Shown here piece after piece: positions 51,006-61,526 of a DNA stretch of 64,000 bases. The position numbers and the translations under genes were made by a program. How positions within the stretch are numbered: the stretch's first letter is position 1; each line of letters starts with the position of its first letter. Origin of the DNA: Laccaria trichodermophora (taxonomy: Eukaryota > Basidiomycota > Agaricomycetes > Agaricales > Hydnangiaceae); assembly GCA_018417955.1 (NCBI GenBank), contig JACTVC010000020.1, forward strand, positions 1,054,001 to 1,118,000, in the 5' to 3' direction. The notes below the pieces were generated by a model that was not told the origin of the DNA, searched no databases, and saw nothing but the letters and a program-made list of their open reading frames with translations.

Positions 51006-53260
51006 CCAGGGGACTGAACGTCAAATCCCCATCCCTTTCCTCCACGTCTCTTCCCTCTCCTCTCCTCTCCTCTCTCCTCTGCTCCCTCTCGCACTCCTCG
51101 CTATCATGGCCTTGTTCGTCACTGGTGTCCTCATTGTTGAAGACTACGACCAGGTAAGCCAGTCAACGCTACTCTCGACAATGCGCAGTACTCACCAGCC
51201 GAAATACTGTTCGCGCAGAGCGCTTCGTCATCGTGTGCATTAGCGGCCTTTCACGTCGACAACGAGTTCTGTGCACATATGATCATTTGCGGAGAGTTCT
51301 AGATAAAAAGGTACATCAGCTTTCAATTGAACACAAGCCGTTTACTTACGAATTTACTTGAGATTTTATCTATCCGAAGATAGAGTCAGTATTCACTTAT
51401 CCCGCGATAATAATATACAGGTATTGACCATAGATTTCCTCTAGGCTGTTGACTGTTCGGACCACCATTTTCTCGCCGAGTCCTCCGAGTTTTCGTTGAA
51501 GGAGGCGGGGGATGCATGCCCGACGTCGCGTAACATCACTACATGTCCGGTAAGTGTCGAATGAATTTTCATATCGTTGACTTACTTCTACCGTGCTTTA
51601 GACCGTGTTTTTCCTTACAGGTTTTCACCTTTTTTCTGACGTCTTGGCCCCGCGGCGAGCGGACGGACACCTTGGCTCTTCGCAAAAGGCCATAGTGACT
51701 CTACCCGACCTCGAACGCATGCTCGTTTGCCTGTCGTCATTCTCGGTTGCCGCGAGAGGTGCTACGCACCTCGAGCATTTGAAAAAGCTGATTGAAAAAG
51801 GTCAGTACACGCTCGTCTTTCTGGTGTTTGAAGTACTTACACACGCGCATTTGTTCCAAGGAAATCGTGCCTGTGTATTCTACCGACGTTTTCGCCTAGC
51901 GGCGAATGGATCACCTGGCTGTACAATTGAACACTAAACAAGGTGAGTACGTATCCAGGCTCTTTGAGTCAGACTTATGAACTTACACCTCGGTTTTCGA
52001 AGATTGGCGCCCATTTCTTCTGAGGTTATGGCCCCGCGGCGAGCGGACCACTGGCCCGGAGCCAAAGCCCCGTAGATGATGAAAACCGTTGTTGCATATA
52101 GGATAGGTTTGAGGAGTAGCGGTGCGAAGCACCGCGCCGTCAAACTCCTTTTAAATGCAATGTAAGTGGTTTATCTTATTGTTGATGTCGAGATGTTACT
52201 TACCGATTCATCGTAGATTTCTCATGCTGGTTCATATCCTGCTGCCGTTGTTGCCTATGCACACCACGTTCACGTCGTTCCTGGCCTCAACACGACGTTG
52301 AATATATGTATCGACGTCCGCCAAACGGGGGTACATCGACTTAGCAAAGGTATGTAAGTTTCCACGAATGTTTAAGAAAGGAGAACTTACTTCGTGAATG
52401 TAGCATCTACGCCCCATGCATCGTCGTCGTCAACGGCGTTGACTATCTGTATTGACGTCCGCCAAACGAGAGTAAGTATGTCGACTGCGCCAAAGTACGT
52501 TGGTTTCCACGGATGTTGAACGAAAGAAATACTCACTTTGTGAATGTTGCAGCGACGCCCCGTCGCTCGTCATTGTCAACAGCGTCCTAAGCACCTCGCA
52601 TACTCACAAAGCCGCTTGAAGAGACGTTGTATCCGTATTCAAGGTCTCCGAGACAACGAGGAAGTCGTCCGTTTCGCGATTGTTTGGGTGGTGGTTTGTG
52701 GGGAGGAGTCAATGCTGATGCGTTGGAACGACGCAACGCATGGAGTAGTGACGGATTCGATGCGCTAGGGAGTGAGTGTCGGCGGTGATATGTCGTTGTC
52801 TTTTGGGTTGTTGGGTGATAACTTCATGTGCGTCTCTTCTTTCATCCTTGAGTTCAGAGTTTTGATAGTGTTGCACAGATGTGGACTTCAAGCCACTTCA
52901 AGGTGTAACTCTTATTGTGAGATTGTCGAGCGTGTAGGGCGGGGAGAAACATGAGTTCTTCGAGTTGATGGAGACGGCTGTTGGGCGTTTGGAGACGCTT
53001 GAACAGAAAACAACGTTATTAGATGTCGTTGTCTTCAAGACTCTAGATCTCAGACGTACTGCAAGCACCATCACACCTCGCACACAGCCTACAGTCTCCC
53101 CTCTCCCTCTCAAATCCATTATCGGTATCGGCATGGGCCTCATGCGTGGAGATGGATATCGGATACGAGAACGTCGAAGGTCGTTTGCGACGCGTCGAAA
53201 AGTTGGGTTGTTCTGCGGCGGGGGCTGGTTGGGAGGAAGGTTGGATGGGAATGTGAGGCA
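50998..53260 (+). other. R5, right spacer gene: multi-exon unit of unknown family
   Basis: TATAAAAG at 50998-51005, ATG exon MALFVTGVLIVEDYDQ at about 51106-51153, then GTAAGC intron. Exon 2 has CAT to TAG changes compared with R4: a TAG after the CASS stretch (GCATTAGCGG) in one frame and the TAG after CGEF in the main frame. From 51424 to 53181 it equals R4 base for base, including the exon DVLAPRRADGHLGSSQKAIV, hairpins at 51756-51772 and 52119-52135, and the RRPPNGG box near 52317. The identity with R4 shows recent exchange or duplication, not selection. Family not recognised. Confidence 0.4.
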
Positions 53261-53491
53261 TGGGTCAGAGCCGGAATCTGATTGATTAGAAGGATTGAAG
53301 ACGCGAGTACGCGTAGAATGTATGTATCAAATCGCGTCGCGTCCGTTTTTGATTCCGGCTGCGTCATCAGGAGCGCCATCTGCTGATCGATCCCTGCACT
53401 TCATTCAATCCTTTTGTCAATCCATGCAGGGCTTTGCTTACAGCGTATACAAAACCACATCCATCCTATCAGTGGCGCCCTCTCCATCATC

Positions 53492-55716
53492 ATGTCCTGG
53501 TCAACCCACCTCCCTCCCGCTATAACACATCACTTGCCCACTTGGACCACACACCTCCGCCTCCCACCGATCGACATCCTAATCCTCATCCTTCTCTCCT
53601 TCCTCGCCCTCATCCCCTTCCTCCCTCGGCCTTCTTCCTTCTTTCGGGCCAGCGTCCGAACAACGCCCCTCTCCGGCCCACGCAACACCTCCCTCCTCTT
53701 CGGGCTCTACCGCCACATCAACGAGTCTCCCGATCCCGGGCTGGTATACGAACAGTGGGCGGAGGAATACGGTCCTGCATACGTCGTTCCTGGTGGTTTT
53801 GGATCGAAGAGGGTGGTGATTCTCGATCCGAGGGCGAATGCCCATTTTTATGCGAGGGAGACGTTTGGATATGTACAGACGAAGCTTTCAAGGGTTTTTA
53901 TTGAGAATTTGGTGGGTGTTTCGTTTTTTCGGAGTGAGCGCGTTGGTGCTTACTTAGTGTTAGTTTGGACGAGGGTTGTTGTGGGCTGAAGGGGAGAGTC
54001 ATAAACGGTGAGTTGTCGACTTGTTTTCTGCTTCCATTCTTCACTTACTCAAGTCGCACATAGACAACGCAAAGCGCTTACCCCAGCATTCAGCAACGCA
54101 GCGATCCGCAAACTAACGTCCGTATTTTTTGATTCCGCCTACAAAGTCCGTTCCGTTTTGCCCTCCCTCCTCTGGCCCTCATTAACCCGCGTTCGAAATG
54201 TAGCTGAAAGGAATCTGGGACGCCAAAATCGACGCAAGCACCACAGACGACATAACTCTGGACGTCCAAATTTGGATGAACCACATCTCGTCCGTCCTCC
54301 CTCCCCTCCTCCCCTTCCCTTACTAACACCCTCTCTATTTCCTCCGTAGACTCGACTCAATAGGCATAGCAGGCTTCTCCCACACCTTCGGCGCCCTAGA
54401 CGGCAACAACACACCCGTCATAGACGTCTTTGACTCATTCGCATCTTCCGACACCTCCTTCCTCTCCAAACTCGTGTTTTTCCTTGGACCTGTTTTTCCA
54501 ATGTTGCAGAAGTTGCCGACGAGGCAGAATAGGATGTTTAAGAGGTTGAGGAGGACTATGGGGGGCATTGCGGATCAGCTTATGGCTAGGGACCGGAGGA
54601 TGCGTGAGGGGGGAGTAGGGAAAGGGAAGGAGGAGGAAAAGTCGATTATTGGGTTGTTATGTGAGTTTGATTTTGCATGCGCGTTGTCGAAAAGCGGCTG
54701 ATACAGGGGACAGTGAAAGCGGAGGATAAGAGCTCGTCGTTGGCTATGACGCAGGAGGAGATTTTGGCTCAGGTTCGGTACCTTTATTTTTTGAGAATGT
54801 TTTGATGACGTTTCTTTCTGAACAGATGAATGTACTCCTACTAGCGGGCTACGAAACCACTTCCAGTAAGCCCTCCCTCCCTTTGGCTTCTCTTCTCCGC
54901 TAACGCTCATTACTTACAGTCAGCTTAACCGCACGTCGTCTTCCTTCCCTCTTCCCCTTATACTGACCCCTTGACAGTGGGCCCTAATAGAACTCTGCCG
55001 CCGCCCAGACAAACAAAAACGACTCCGAGACGAGCTCTCCCAATTCAGCGGCACCGATCCGACGTGGGAGCAGCTCTCTACGGGTTTACCGTACCTCGAT
55101 GCAGTTGTCCAAGAGGTGTTGAGGTTACATCCGCCTGTCGAGGAGACTACGCGTGTAGTAAGTTGTTGTTTTCCTCCCTTTTTCCCATTCACCACTCACA
55201 AACGAACAACAGGCAGCTCAAGACGACATAATCCCCTTCTCCTCCCCCTTTGGAACCTCTGGCACCAACACGTCATTGGTGATAGCAAAGGGAACAACCA
55301 TAACCTCCCCCATCCGTGCCCTCAACCGCTCACAAGCGCTCTGGGGCCCTGACGCAAAAGAGTTTGTACCCGAGCGGTGGTTGGATGATATGCGTGGTGT
55401 CACGGGGAAAGCAAAGGAGATTATGGGACATAGACATATATTGACGTTTTCAGATGGGCCGAGGACGTGTCTTGGGAAGGGGTTTGCGTTGGCGAATTTT
55501 AAGGTTCGTTTCGTGTTTCCCCAAGTTTTCTTTTTATTTGAGTTGTTGATGATGTTGGGGTAGGCGACGTTGTCGGTGTTGATTCGGAACTATGACTTTG
55601 CGTTCCCTGGTGGTTTGGATACGAAGATTGAGAAACATCCCTCTATTTTGCCTCGTCCAAAGGTTGCTGGGGAGGTTGGGGCACGGGTTCCATTGAGGGT
55701 TAGGAGGGTTGAGTGA
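53492..55716 (+). CDS. Cytochrome P450, copy 5 (558 aa, GC donor after the microexon)
   Basis: Fifth array P450. Exons: 53492-53911, 53964-54007, 54064-54145, 54204-54289, 54350-54660, 54714-54772, 54826-54865, 54920-54930, 54978-55157, 55213-55503, 55564-55716. All P450 hallmarks are kept (anchor, AGYETTS, EVLR, PERW, FSDGPRTCLGKG). It is the most diverged copy at the DNA level in exons 1, 3 and 9, which fits its position at the ancestral end of the array. The intron after the 11-base microexon begins GCACGT instead of GTACGT. GC-AG introns can be spliced, but next to an 11-base exon this may cause skipping. Convergent with the complete NRP-5; 223 bases lie between stops. Confidence 0.9.
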
Positions 55717-55939
55717 TTGGGATTGGATTGTGCACGGTCGAGGTTGTATTTCAAGTTGTGATTCAAGAGCATTGTACTCGTGTTACGTTCGAACTACTGT
55801 ACATTGGATACATACGTATGATACACTAATTTTTCATCTTGTTGATTTGTAAATGACCAAGAATGTATTGTACTCGTGTTGCGTTTGTACTGTTGTACAT
55901 ACATATGATACACAGATCTTCGTCTGATAAATGACTCGA

Positions 55940-57844
55940 TTAAACTGTCCTTGAGCCAGCAGAGAGGTGGTTCAGACTGGGGTCGTATACGTTGAGAGCT
56001 ACCGTCCCCACGTCCGTTAACTCGTATCAGTCAAAGTAACAAAATCGGCATACCGTTCTGCATCTGTGCCTGACCAGGTTTATTCGACGACGAAGTTCCT
56101 AGGTATCGCACGGCAATCAGACATGGTTTGTAAAAAGCAAAGAAAAAAGCGAAACAAACCCTGCGAAGCAATAGGACTCTGCAAAGAATCCATGACCGGC
56201 TTCCCACTCCCATCTTCCTGACCCACACTCTGCTGGCCACTCATACCCTGCAAAAGGGTTCCCGGAGGGCCATGATACGCCATCACCTGAGGCTGCCTCT
56301 GCTGCTGTTGGGGTGCCTGCATCTCCCCTCCTCCTCCACCCACCCCTCCTCCTCCTCCACTTGTCGTCCCACTCTTACCCTGAGTCAACCCACCACCAGC
56401 ACTCCCAGCCTTCCCCGGCGGCCTCCCCTCAACCCTCCTAACAAACTCCCCCCAACACGCCCTCTCATCCCCACCCATCGCCTCAAACTGCTCCCTCACG
56501 GCCGCTGGCGCCTTCCGCCACACGGCTCTATGTCGACACACCGTACTCTTCACGTACCGACTTCCAAACACGCGTTCGAACGCTGTGCGTTGGGTCATGC
56601 TTGCCCCAGAGGGGGACTGGGAAATGAGCGAGTCCATGGCTGCGAAACCTATGGAGAGCTCGTAGACTGTGTAGTCGTTTGGCCAGCGTTTTAGTGGCGG
56701 GTGTGGGTGGTAGGGTATTGAAGAAGAGGATGGGGAAGCGGGGGAGGAGAGGTGGGTTGGTGTTGTTGGTGTTAGGTAGGCTGGGGGGGCGGATTGGGGT
56801 TGGAGAGGGGAAGCGGGGGTGGGTGTGTAGAACGTTGGGTATAGGAATGCAGTGGATGTGGTGGGATTTTGCGAGTTGGTGGGGTTTAATGTAGGGCTGT
56901 TGGTGGATGTTGATGGCGTGGGAGGGAGTACTGCTGCAGAAGAGGATGCAACGAGGATAGGACTGCTTTGGGGTGGGGGAATGGTGCCGTGGGACATGTA
57001 GTACCCGTTTGAGATGTGGATCTTTGATAGATGCCCCCCTGGGTCGGAGGGGTCTGGTATTGACCGCTTCGATAGGGGTTTTGGTGGGGTGGTGTCGTGC
57101 TTTGACGACGATGAGGGCTGCTTGGGGGCCATGGATGGTGTGTTTCCCGGAACTGGGAGTGTTGGAGCCGGGGGTCGAACGGTCATTTGCAGTTTCAGCT
57201 CTTCCCGTAGGCTCAGGCATTCGTCCTCTGGCAGCCCCTCGAGAAGGCTTTTACGAGCTCGGTATAGGAGACGCTGTTGACTTTCCACTATCCGAACTGT
57301 GCTGACTGTATGTTGCTCCCAATGCCTTGATGTGGGGTTGTAGGTATCCAGATACAAGGAAGCGTTTAAACCCAAGTCGGATACGAGTGTTGTAAATTGG
57401 GATAGCTGGAAATAGGGAAAGGTGGGGACCGTTTGCTGGAGTCGTATTGGATCGGTATTGGTCTGATAAATCAATGAGTTCGTTCATCACAATCTCTATC
57501 AAAATCTCTCGAAGAGATCAAATTCACGGCGACCACACTCTAATGGGCGGCTAACGGGCGGGTTTTTCACTAACGGATCGCGGCATACCTTGTACCAAAA
57601 AACAATGGTAACTGAGCGATTAAAATCCTCCACCTGCTTCTGCATGTCCTATCAAACACGAGTTTAGTAGAAACGAAGTTTCTGTGTACCAAAGTAAAGG
57701 CAGGCTCACTTGCTCAGGCGTACTCGGGACTGTGATGGTCCCCTGGTGCAAGCTCCGGTTGTTAGCAGCTGCCTGCTGGGGGAGCCTAGCCGCTGTGGTC
57801 AACGAGTTCATGTACGCATCCATCGGGTGCCCATGTTCATTCAT
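55940..57844 (-). CDS. NRP copy 5, complete putative nuclear regulator (533 aa)
   Basis: The only full-length copy. Minus-strand exons: 57710-57844 (MNEHGHPMDAYMNSLTTAAR...STPEQ), 57589-57648 (DMQKQVEDFNRSVTIVFWYK), 56160-57462, 56054-56098, 55940-55998. All four introns are GT-AG and phases fit, giving an ATG-to-TAA frame of 533 codons plus stop. After the N-terminal conserved part (FWYK to RREELKLQ-like region, about aa 58-165) come a Pro/Ser/Thr-rich middle, a conserved block with KRWPNDYTVYELSIGFAAMD and RTAFERVFGSRYVKSTVCRH, a Gly-rich linker and a Gln-rich tail. This looks like a nuclear regulatory protein, but the family is not recognised. Exons 1 and 2 lie outside the array, which identifies this gene as the source of the truncated copies. 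Confidence 0.82.
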
Positions 57845-58600
57845 TTCACTATCAAGCGGTTATATTTTTCTACATGGTGACAATGGTGATGAGCAAATTC
57901 AGGTTTACGATCATTTTATGGCTTACAGGTGTTGAGACTTGTCTACGGGCTGGACGTTGGACGAGGACAAGGGATGAAGAAAGACCGTCGGCAGGTCCCG
58001 GAAGGTCCGTCCAAGTTTGGTCCCAAGACCAGACGCCGTTAGTAAGCAACCACCTTCAGCATCTCATGGTGCGGCTGAGGAAGAACGCATTCAAAATCTT
58101 GAGGCTAACGGATTTTTCTGTCTACAGGTTCTTCAGCACCCTTGCGCTGATTTGCAGCTCTTGTTCCCTCCCCCTCCTCGAAACCCTTATCAGCGAAGAA
58201 GCCTCTAATAAATAAATGGTCCCGAAATCGTCAGCGTCTATCTCTGAATTAATCGTCGTCTAATTGTTCTTGAATGCCGTTGATATGTTTTACATCAAGC
58301 AAAAGTTGCTCTGCAAGGTCCTTTGCCGCCGAATTCAATTGCTTTCTTGCGGATGTGGCGCCGAGTCCTGGTGGTCCCGACAGAGTCAACGGTGTGTTTT
58401 TCTAGGACTGGCGTGACGATGGCGTGCGCGTGTTGTGATGTTACGCGTTCACTCTCTTATTTCTCCTAAATGAACGAGTCAAGACCGAATGTGGAGGTGC
58501 ATCATCCTGTATCCATTTTCACAGGACGTGCTCACTTAAACCCTGTACTAGTTCTCGTGCAGACTAAAAACGTGAATCCGTTACACTACCGGGGTTCAGA
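57845..58600. other. Region upstream of NRP-5, no supported gene
   Basis: Upstream of the NRP-5 start. A plus-strand frame at 57874-58215 and an overlapping one at 58017-58208 exist, but their content does not resemble a known protein and there is no clear splicing pattern. It probably contains the NRP-5 promoter. Nothing else can be supported. Confidence 0.3.
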
Positions 58601-59395
58601 GCGCATCCTCTTTACTCGCCCAGAAGGCTGCGTATGAAGTCATCGACCCACCAGCTGAATTTGTTGGGCTGTTTCGCCACGCGAGCGAAGACAGAAGCGA
58701 AAGATATCTTCTGTGGACCCATTCATCAAGCGCTTGCTCTCGGAAAAAGCTTTTTTGCTGTACACACTTCTCGGATGGCCGAATACGGGGGCTGAGTAGC
58801 AGAGGGCGGTGTTGACGATGTTGAATATCAGACGGAAGCCAAGATTGACGTTGGCACTGACTGTGTCTACTAGGTGGACGCCGCGTATCCGAGTCTTTGA
58901 GTCCGCCTCTTGCAACGCACCTTTTTTGAAATTTCCATTGGTAATCTGGCATATCATCTTGCCATTCTTTTCAATGCCGCTCATCATCTTGCGCTGTTCG
59001 CCATCACTTCGGCACTAGGACGTTGAAAGACGAAATGCTGTATCCTGATGACCTATGGGTTCTTGGCTGCGCAGGCTGAGGAAATAACGGGGTCGTGTAG
59101 ACTTACTGAAATTCATTCACCAGAAAACCGAACGCGATTGTAAATTTCTGAATGGAAGGAGTCTGCGAATATCTCGAAACTGGTTCCGCGAGCTGTCAAA
59201 GTACTTACGGTTCGACATTGCATGTCGGCGCCTGCTTCGTGACTGCGTTTCCATCGTGCTCGGGCTGTTCCAGGTATTTCTGATAATCCACGCAGGAAGG
59301 GGGTGGATATTTTGACAATACTTTATAAGGCCCAGCACAAATCGGGTGCTTGCGGTAGAGAGTCTAGCAAAACATTTCGAACAGGCCATGATAGT
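58600..59395 (-). pseudogene. Possible small multi-exon gene or remnant
   Basis: On the minus strand a TATAAAG near 59322 is followed by a candidate start at the codon of METQSRSRRRHAMSN, intron-like GTAAGT...CAG segments, and further on short plausible stretches such as KFTIAFGFLVNEF, MMSGIEKNGKMICQITNGNF and, at the end near 58623, KFSWWVDDFIRSLLGE before TAA. I could not join these in one frame. It may be a real short-exon gene read incorrectly, or a remnant. Family not recognised. Confidence 0.25.
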
Positions 59396-59474
59396 GACAG
59401 GCTAGTATCAATACCATCTAGGATGCGCAAGAGCGAGATACCATTTATATCAATCTTCAAACGATGTTATGTAC

Positions 59475-60787
59475 TTAAAATACCAAGGCGTCTGCCAAAA
59501 AAGAGAACAGGACCGTCGTAGAATTTGACAACAACGGAAAATATCTCGTCGGGACCTCGTCTAGATCCTCCGTCACACCAGCTTCCTCCCATTCATCCGA
59601 TTTTGATGACAGTTCAATATTGAGCGAAACCCGGCGGAGCATCGGAAACCCTTTTGAAAGCACGGTGTCCAACATTTCCCAAACACACATTTCACCCGGA
59701 CTGACATGTATGTATTGAGCATCTATGGCAATTTCTTCAATCACGTTCGGGAGTCCTGAAAGAATGCCGAGTTCCTTGTGTATTCCACACACGAAGTCTG
59801 TGAGATATTCATCCAAGTCGAATTCATAGGAGAGGTGGAGTCGTTTCAGCGTCGATAGCGAAGGCTTATTGATCGATGGCACGATGCTCCCATATTCGAT
59901 GGTGACTCTATCCACTAACAAGGGTGTGTGAGTGTAAGAATCAGCCTCTATTTTTGGTGCTTACCTTCGTATCGCAGAGTTTCAAGCTTATTCGTTGCGT
60001 TTATTAACGCATGCATCACAGCGATATCCAAATCTACCGCGACATAGACACTCAACGTCCGAACATTGGTAAAGTTTACTATTGGGCCGCCGTTGGGAGA
60101 CTTAGCATTGAGAAGGTGCATCGCATATTGCCCGCCCATATACCCACAGGTGAACACCTGAAGTCGTGGGACTCGGGGATCCGACGCTTCCAAGTCCAAA
60201 CATGAAAGAAGCAAAGTGGAAGATCCCTGCTCGTCTACGTCAGCGAAATCAAAGTAGATATCAGAGATGGAGAGGTCCGTGAGGTTAACGCAAGCAAAGA
60301 AAGCAGTGATGGGGAAGTCGATGACAGAGATTGTTAAACTTGTGATGAAGCGCGATTGAACGACACGCAGTAGCGTATCTCTGAAACGTTTGAGGGCTTG
60401 TTTACAACCTGCCATGGGGACCTTGCCATCCACTTCGAAAGAGCGTACGTGATGAAGCCGCTCCAGCACCCGAGAAACGTCATTATTGAAAGCGTCGTGG
60501 ATGTTGATATAGTATTTCAACGTGTGGACGTACTCTGAGATTGTCGGATTGGTGTCTAGAACGCGCCAAAATTTTGGACTGATCACCGTGACGCTGCTGG
60601 TTTGGTGGGGAATGTAAGGACTGCTCCGCGAAGTGGAGAGGAAAAGAGATTGAAAGATGTATTTGCGACATAGGGGCAGAAGCGCTGTGCAGGTCTGAGA
60701 GCATGCCTTGAGGGTATCTAAATCATCCCGGAGGAGGTCGATCACCACTTCGATGACTTCCAGAGGGCAGTCGGCGAAGGACGACAT
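59475..60787 (-). CDS. F-box protein with diverged C-terminal repeat region (420 aa)
   Basis: Two minus-strand exons, 59965-60787 and 59475-59914, joined by a 50-base GT-AG intron with GTAAGC donor. The start MSSFADCPLEVIEVVIDLLR is taken because it opens directly on an F-box-like segment (aa 7-50, including TLKACSQTCTALLPLCRKYI). The F-box binds Skp1 and recruits substrates to an SCF ubiquitin ligase. The rest (aa 60-420) alternates hydrophobic strand-like segments such as FEVDG, LTISVIDFP, LTDLSISDIY and LKRLHLSYE, as in the degenerate leucine-rich region of the large Agaricomycete F-box families. Substrate unknown. It is not part of the array; an upstream in-frame extension to 61045 is not used because it contains intron-like sequence. 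Confidence 0.78.
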
Positions 60788-61045
60788 GATTGAACAGACT
60801 GCAAGGATGAAAACGATTTTCACACGCCCACTGGGCCAAGCCAAAAAGATCTTACGAAATTGAAACACACCTACAGTACTTACTAGGACATTCGAAAAAT
60901 CAAAGACTGTATCGATGTTCAAACTGTGTTTAGAATTGTAAAAGTATGTACTTATTTTTATTGCTGTAGCCTTCCGTATAAATGCTACCATGGACCAGCC
61001 TAGCCTGACTACGCGGCTCTTCGGATACGAATTTCTGAATACCAT

Positions 61046-61526
61046 GACGCGTAAAAACTAGCGACTAATACAATCACCACATGAGATACATATACTACCA
61101 ACACTATTCAGGCTCGGGAACGTTTCTCCTCCGTCCTTGAAGCTCTTGCCCCGCTCACCTACCAGCAATTGCAACACCTGGTCTATTGAGTCGACGACCA
61201 GGTCGGTCATGACTCTTGTTGGACTCTTGGCGTTATCCTCAATTTAGCTCACAGTCTGTCAAACATGACTCATAGCGCCCCTTCGGGCGCTGTGTTCGAC
61301 TTGAGAGTGGTACGCAGCCGACTCTCGAGACAATATCGAGCTTTCGTCGACCTGTTCAAAGTCGGAGCACCACAATAAGCCTCCCGGGCCGCAACCCGTA
61401 CAACAATCACCGCTGATCCACACATACATAGCTTGACACCGTCACGCACAGCCTGCTGCGGCGTACTATACTACTACACGCGCGCATGCTTCTTTATCTC
61501 AAGCTCTAGCTCGCATCTACACCATC
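61046..61526. promoter_or_regulatory. Intergenic region before the Zn2Cys6 gene, with a GC hairpin
   Basis: Between the divergent F-box and Zn2Cys6 genes. It contains the perfect hairpin AGCGCCC-CTTC-GGGCGCT at 61274-61291, and a likely start region for the regulator (TATACTACTAC near 61465). No gene is visible. Confidence 0.4.

Larger units (their letters stand above)
46108..57462. repeat. Tandem repeat unit 5 (11.36 kb), last of the array
   Basis: Last period. Its left part matches unit 1 at about 99 percent by eye over 46254-49210, mostly transitions, and its R gene is identical to that of unit 4 over 51424-53181. Homology to the other units stops at 57461-57462, inside NRP-5, where unique sequence begins. 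Confidence 0.9.

Noticed and set aside
1..57462. Array as ribosomal DNA, a centromeric satellite or a CRISPR-like array
   Set aside because: No rRNA or short regular repeats; the period is 11 kb and contains spliced protein genes.
60788..61045. N-terminal extension of the F-box frame
   Set aside because: It contains intron-like and promoter-like sequence, and the F-box begins naturally at the internal Met MSSFADCPLEV.
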